Shown here piece by piece: positions 61,114 to 64,000 of a stretch of DNA of 64,000 bases. The translations under genes were made by a program, and so were the position numbers. Each line of letters starts with the position of its first letter. Position 1 is the stretch's first letter. Origin of the DNA: PXAP01 sp046483315 (GTDB lineage Bacteria; Bacteroidota; Bacteroidia; Bacteroidales; PUMT01); the NCBI GenBank assembly GCA_046483315.1, contig JAWODJ010000040.1:9084-73083 (forward strand). The letters are read 5' to 3'. A model generated the notes under the pieces. It was not told the origin of the DNA. It saw nothing but the letters and a program-made list of their open reading frames with translations, and did not search any database.

Positions 61114-64000
61114 CTAATCAATAAACACTCTGCCCGATTTATTAATCCCTGCCCCGGAAACCCTGATCAGGTATATTCCCTTGTCAAGCTCATCAACTCT
61201 GAACAGGTTCATATCCGAGGGCTGCAATCTAACCTCTTTCATTTTCCTTCCCACCATATCATAGACTGTAGCCCGGGTATTCTCAAAAACCTCACCCTCA
61301 ATGAATATCTCTTTCCCGTATGAGTAAATATGAATACCTTGTTCATCTTCACCGACCTCCCCTATTACATCCTCCACGCCGGTAATCTGAATATCGGTAT
61401 GGATGAAAAACCTACCCGGGCCAATGCTGTTCTCATCCAGGGTAACAGTATAGAAATTTTCATTCTCCAAATCCGTAAATACACCCTGCTCTCTGTCTTC
61501 CAGTATTGCTGCTCCCCCAGTAGGCAACCTTAGTAATTCAGCCGAAAAAGTAACCTCTCCACCCTCAACAAAATCAAAGCCTACCGGTATAACAAGATCC
61601 TCAAGTCCATCGTCGGGGACAGCCTGAATGGAAAGATTAACTTCATTGTCATCTTCCACCAGTCGGGTGTATAAATTGAACCCAGAATCTGCACCGTACT
61701 GACCCGCATCATATCCCGGATCAAGTCCTCTCGTCATATATGAATTGAATGCGATAAGCGTTGTTGTCAGCCTGTTTCGGTAACTTACCTGCAACTGGAT
61801 AAAAGGCCAGGGATCCTGAGCCGATTTCTTGTAGAACCGTGACTCTTTTTCATTAATCCGCATCGCAGGGGTAAAACTGACTGTGCCTCCATCTGTTTGG
61901 GATTTCACAATAAACCCCTGACCAGGCTGAATATAATCCTGATCAATACTGCCAAATCCTGTAATTACCTGGTTAATTGTTTTATAACCACCTGATCCGG
62001 CAGGATCATAAATAAACAAAGCCTGATAACTATTATCAAGCTGATCACCATATGCATCCAGAAAATTTGCAGTTGAAGAAGCGGAAGAAGTAACCCCAAT
62101 TGCAGACGGGAAAGGATTACCCAGGGCGTTCCATCCTTTAGCGGCGCGGGTTATTCCAACAGAAACTGTCTGATATGCCAGGTTTCCCGAAAAGACAAGC
62201 GGTCCGTTACCGGTTCTTCCGGCAAGATAGCCCTCCCCCTGTGTCATATTTCCTGTAGTTGAACCGGTATAATAATCCTCCCAGCCTCCGCTTTCACCAG
62301 GATTCCTGTTCTCATTATAATTAGTCATTGCATACCAACTATTAGCACTACTATAGGAAATATTACTATCGTCGATAAAATCCTGAATGTCCTGGTTAGT
62401 AACTGGCGAAGAAACAATATGCCACTTATTCCCCGAGACATAACGCTGCACCGTGGCTGCAACAGTACCATTAACAAAAATTGAGCCTGTTTCCAGTGAA
62501 CTTGATTCAACAAGCAATTTATCAACACCTGCACTATTGGTAAGAGTACCGGAAGATGAATCAAGGAAACCCTCTGGCTTTACTGTCAAAAATGCTCCGG
62601 AAGAAATAGTAAGGGTCCCGTTATTTGTGAGAGTATCGCTTAGAATTGCAGAAGTGTTTACAGTCAGATCGCCACTGCTGCCAATGGTTAATTCAGCCCC
62701 GGAGTGAATATAAATGGTTTTCACTTCACTGGTTGAATTCAGCGTAGGATAATTATCAAGTTCTGAAGGTATTAATACACTATTATCAGATGTGGGGGCA
62801 CCTGACGGACTCCAGTTATCAGCCTCATCCCAATCTGTTTCACTGCCTGTAGCACCTCCTGTCCACTCCTTCCAGTCATCCATTAACTGGTACTTCCCAT
62901 CGAGGTACAATTCCACCTGCACCCTTTCATTTTCGGTCAAAGCACGGTCATAGACAAGGATTTCGGCAACATCGCCATCTAAGAAATAATTTGAATTCCC
63001 CTGTCTTACCCCAACTGTAACACCCGTCAAACTATGTTCTCCGATGTCCCCTGTTGCTTTACTTTCTCCGTTTTCCCATATTTCACTACCTGTACCATTA
63101 AAAATTGCAGATGTTATAATCGGATCAATGGGAGTAGTGCGAGAATATGACTGTACTGAACCAGCAAAAAATGCAACATTATCCCCTCCCTGTGTACCTT
63201 GGTATATACCGTGACGATGGTTATTATCTATACCATCTACAACCACTTGCGTGCCGGTTGAATTTGTTTTCCAGACAACAAATACAGTATTAGGCTGGCT
63301 TAATGCTGAAGAAAAAGCATCAGTTTCAAGATAGTCATTTGTCCCGTCGAAACTTACAGCAGGGTTTCCATTCAAAATGCCAGTATTAAATGTTGGTTGG
63401 TTTACTCCAGTAGCCTGTGAGGCATAGTTATTAAACCCTGACAGGTCATCCCACCGGTCAACCGGATCGTTGTTATCAAACTCCAGGGCACCGGCATCAA
63501 GATGAAGAACCAAACCGTCGGTAACGGGTGCGTCCGACATACTAATCCCATATTTCCCTGAAAGATAGTATTCGACATCGGCTTGTTCACTAAAGTTCAA
63601 AGCACGGTCATATATAATGATTTCTGCAATATCGCCATCTAAGAAAAAATCTGAATTCCCCTGTCTTACCCCAACTGTAACACCCGTTAAACTATGGCTT
63701 CCAACGTCTCCAGTTGTTTTACTTTCTCCGTTTTCCCATATTTCACTACCGGTACCATTAAAAATAACAGATGTTATAATCGGATCAATGGGAGTAGTGC
63801 GAGAATATGACTGTACTGAACCAGCAACAAATGCAACATTATCCCCTCCCTGTGTACCTTGGTATATACCGTGACGATGGTCATTATCTATACCATCTAC
63901 AACCACTTGCGTGCCGGTTGAATTTGTTTGCCAGACAACAAATATAGTATTGGGCTGGCTTAAAGCTGATGAAAAAGAAGTAGTTTCAAGATAGTCATCT
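61114..64000 (-). CDS. Secreted LamG-domain protein with T9SS sorting domain, 5' end outside window
   Basis: At least 962 codons of a cell-surface or secreted protein; the signal peptide and N-terminus lie beyond 64000. From the N-terminal side: two LamG/ConA-like domains in tandem (GLVLHLDAGALEFDNNDPVD, NPAVSFDGTNDYLETDAFSS, VAEILVYDRALTENERVQVE), a short repeat-rich beta region (TSEVKTIYIHSGAELTIGSS), and a large beta domain (KGWNALGNPFPSAIGV, GQGFIVKSQTDGGTVSFTP). A type A T9SS C-terminal domain ends it (IHIYSYGKEIFIEG, ATVYDMVGRKMKEVRL, LDKGIYLIRVSG). The domain should be cleaved during type IX secretion. Role: probable glycan-binding or adhesion. Confidence 0.88.
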   Translation of the reverse strand, partial: DDYLETTSFSSALSQPNTIFVVWQTNSTGTQVVVDGIDNDHRHGIYQGTQGGDNVAFVAGSVQSYSRTTPIDPIITSVIFNGTGSEIWENGESKTTGDVGSHSLTGVTVGVRQGNSDFFLDGDIAEIIIYDRALNFSEQADVEYYLSGKYGISMSDAPVTDGLVLHLDAGALEFDNNDPVDRWDDLSGFNNYASQATGVNQPTFNTGILNGNPAVSFDGTNDYLETDAFSSALSQPNTVFVVWKTNSTGTQVVVDGIDNNHRHGIYQGTQGGDNVAFFAGSVQSYSRTTPIDPIITSAIFNGTGSEIWENGESKATGDIGEHSLTGVTVGVRQGNSNYFLDGDVAEILVYDRALTENERVQVELYLDGKYQLMDDWKEWTGGATGSETDWDEADNWSPSGAPTSDNSVLIPSELDNYPTLNSTSEVKTIYIHSGAELTIGSSGDLTVNTSAILSDTLTNNGTLTISSGAFLTVKPEGFLDSSSGTLTNSAGVDKLLVESSSLETGSIFVNGTVAATVQRYVSGNKWHIVSSPVTNQDIQDFIDDSNISYSSANSWYAMTNYNENRNPGESGGWEDYYTGSTTGNMTQGEGYLAGRTGNGPLVFSGNLAYQTVSVGITRAAKGWNALGNPFPSAIGVTSSASSTANFLDAYGDQLDNSYQALFIYDPAGSGGYKTINQVITGFGSIDQDYIQPGQGFIVKSQTDGGTVSFTPAMRINEKESRFYKKSAQDPWPFIQLQVSYRNRLTTTLIAFNSYMTRGLDPGYDAGQYGADSGFNLYTRLVEDDNEVNLSIQAVPDDGLEDLVIPVGFDFVEGGEVTFSAELLRLPTGGAAILEDREQGVFTDLENENFYTVTLDENSIGPGRFFIHTDIQITGVEDVIGEVGEDEQGIHIYSYGKEIFIEGEVFENTRATVYDMVGRKMKEVRLQPSDMNLFRVDELDKGIYLIRVSGAGINKSGRVFID
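62941..64000 (-). repeat. 660-bp in-frame tandem duplication in the T9SS gene
   Basis: Sequence at 62941-63340 recurs at 63601-64000 with an exact offset of 660 bp (220 codons). Between 63061-63240 and 63721-63900 I count 5 mismatches in 180 positions. The copies encode the two LamG-type domains. The intervening part is more divergent, and the second copy runs off the window. Confidence 0.88.

Overview
The window is a chromosomal segment of a member of the Bacteroidota, most likely the Bacteroidales/Marinilabiliales side. The evidence is: ten clean TAnnTTTG promoter elements, a type IX secretion C-terminal sorting domain (61-64 kb), a DUF2723 membrane glycosyltransferase, a FISUMP lipoprotein, a GT3-GT35 glycogen synthase/phosphorylase fusion, the mutL-rhomboid-rhomboid-EEP gene order, and charged extensions on ribosomal proteins bS16 and uS2. 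I see no tRNA, rRNA, CRISPR array, insertion sequence or prophage. The window starts inside araB (minus strand, 3' end missing) and ends inside a secreted LamG/T9SS protein (minus strand, 5' end missing). Layout: 0-20.4 kb is a carbohydrate region. The minus strand reads glycogen debranching enzyme (GH133) - GT4 glycosyltransferase - GH57 amylase - GT3/GT35 fusion - SSS sugar symporter - araA - araD. A separate araB lies 6.4 kb further on. Between araD and araB sit plus-strand genes for a secreted GH78 alpha-L-rhamnosidase and a GH13 branching enzyme, and the wreck of an MG2/TonB-plug outer-membrane gene. Together these encode glycogen synthesis, branching, debranching and phosphorolysis, L-arabinose uptake and conversion to xylulose-5-phosphate, and rhamnoside hydrolysis. 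20.7-29.5 kb: two TlpA-like lipoproteins (the second without its CXXC), lpxH, a membrane pyrophosphatase, comM/yifB, a FISUMP lipoprotein and gmhA. 29.7-35.0 kb: an operon-like run of a small membrane protein, mutL, two rhomboid proteases and an EEP-family membrane protein. 35.0-43.4 kb: a threonine/serine dehydratase, an S9 peptidase, dapD, a Sua5/YrdC protein, a GIN-domain protein and a CapD/PglF-type dehydratase. 43.4-53.5 kb is translation and replication: rpsP-rimM, dnaE, trxA, pyrH-frr and rplM-rpsI-rpsB-tsf. 53.7-64 kb: an O-antigen ligase-like protein, 3-methyladenine glycosylase, a probable outer-membrane barrel, the DUF2723 protein, a polysaccharide deacetylase, a 67-residue exported-looking protein and the T9SS cargo. 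Most of the window is orderly core genome. I found no defence system or biosynthetic cluster. The points most worth a second look are the gutted MG2/plug pseudogene, the 87-residue tail on the rhamnosidase, the cysteine-less TlpA paralogue, a CapD-type enzyme with Ala where Tyr or Met is expected, a MutL without canonical endonuclease motifs, the nine-residue repeats on bS16, and a recent 660-bp in-frame duplication in the T9SS protein.
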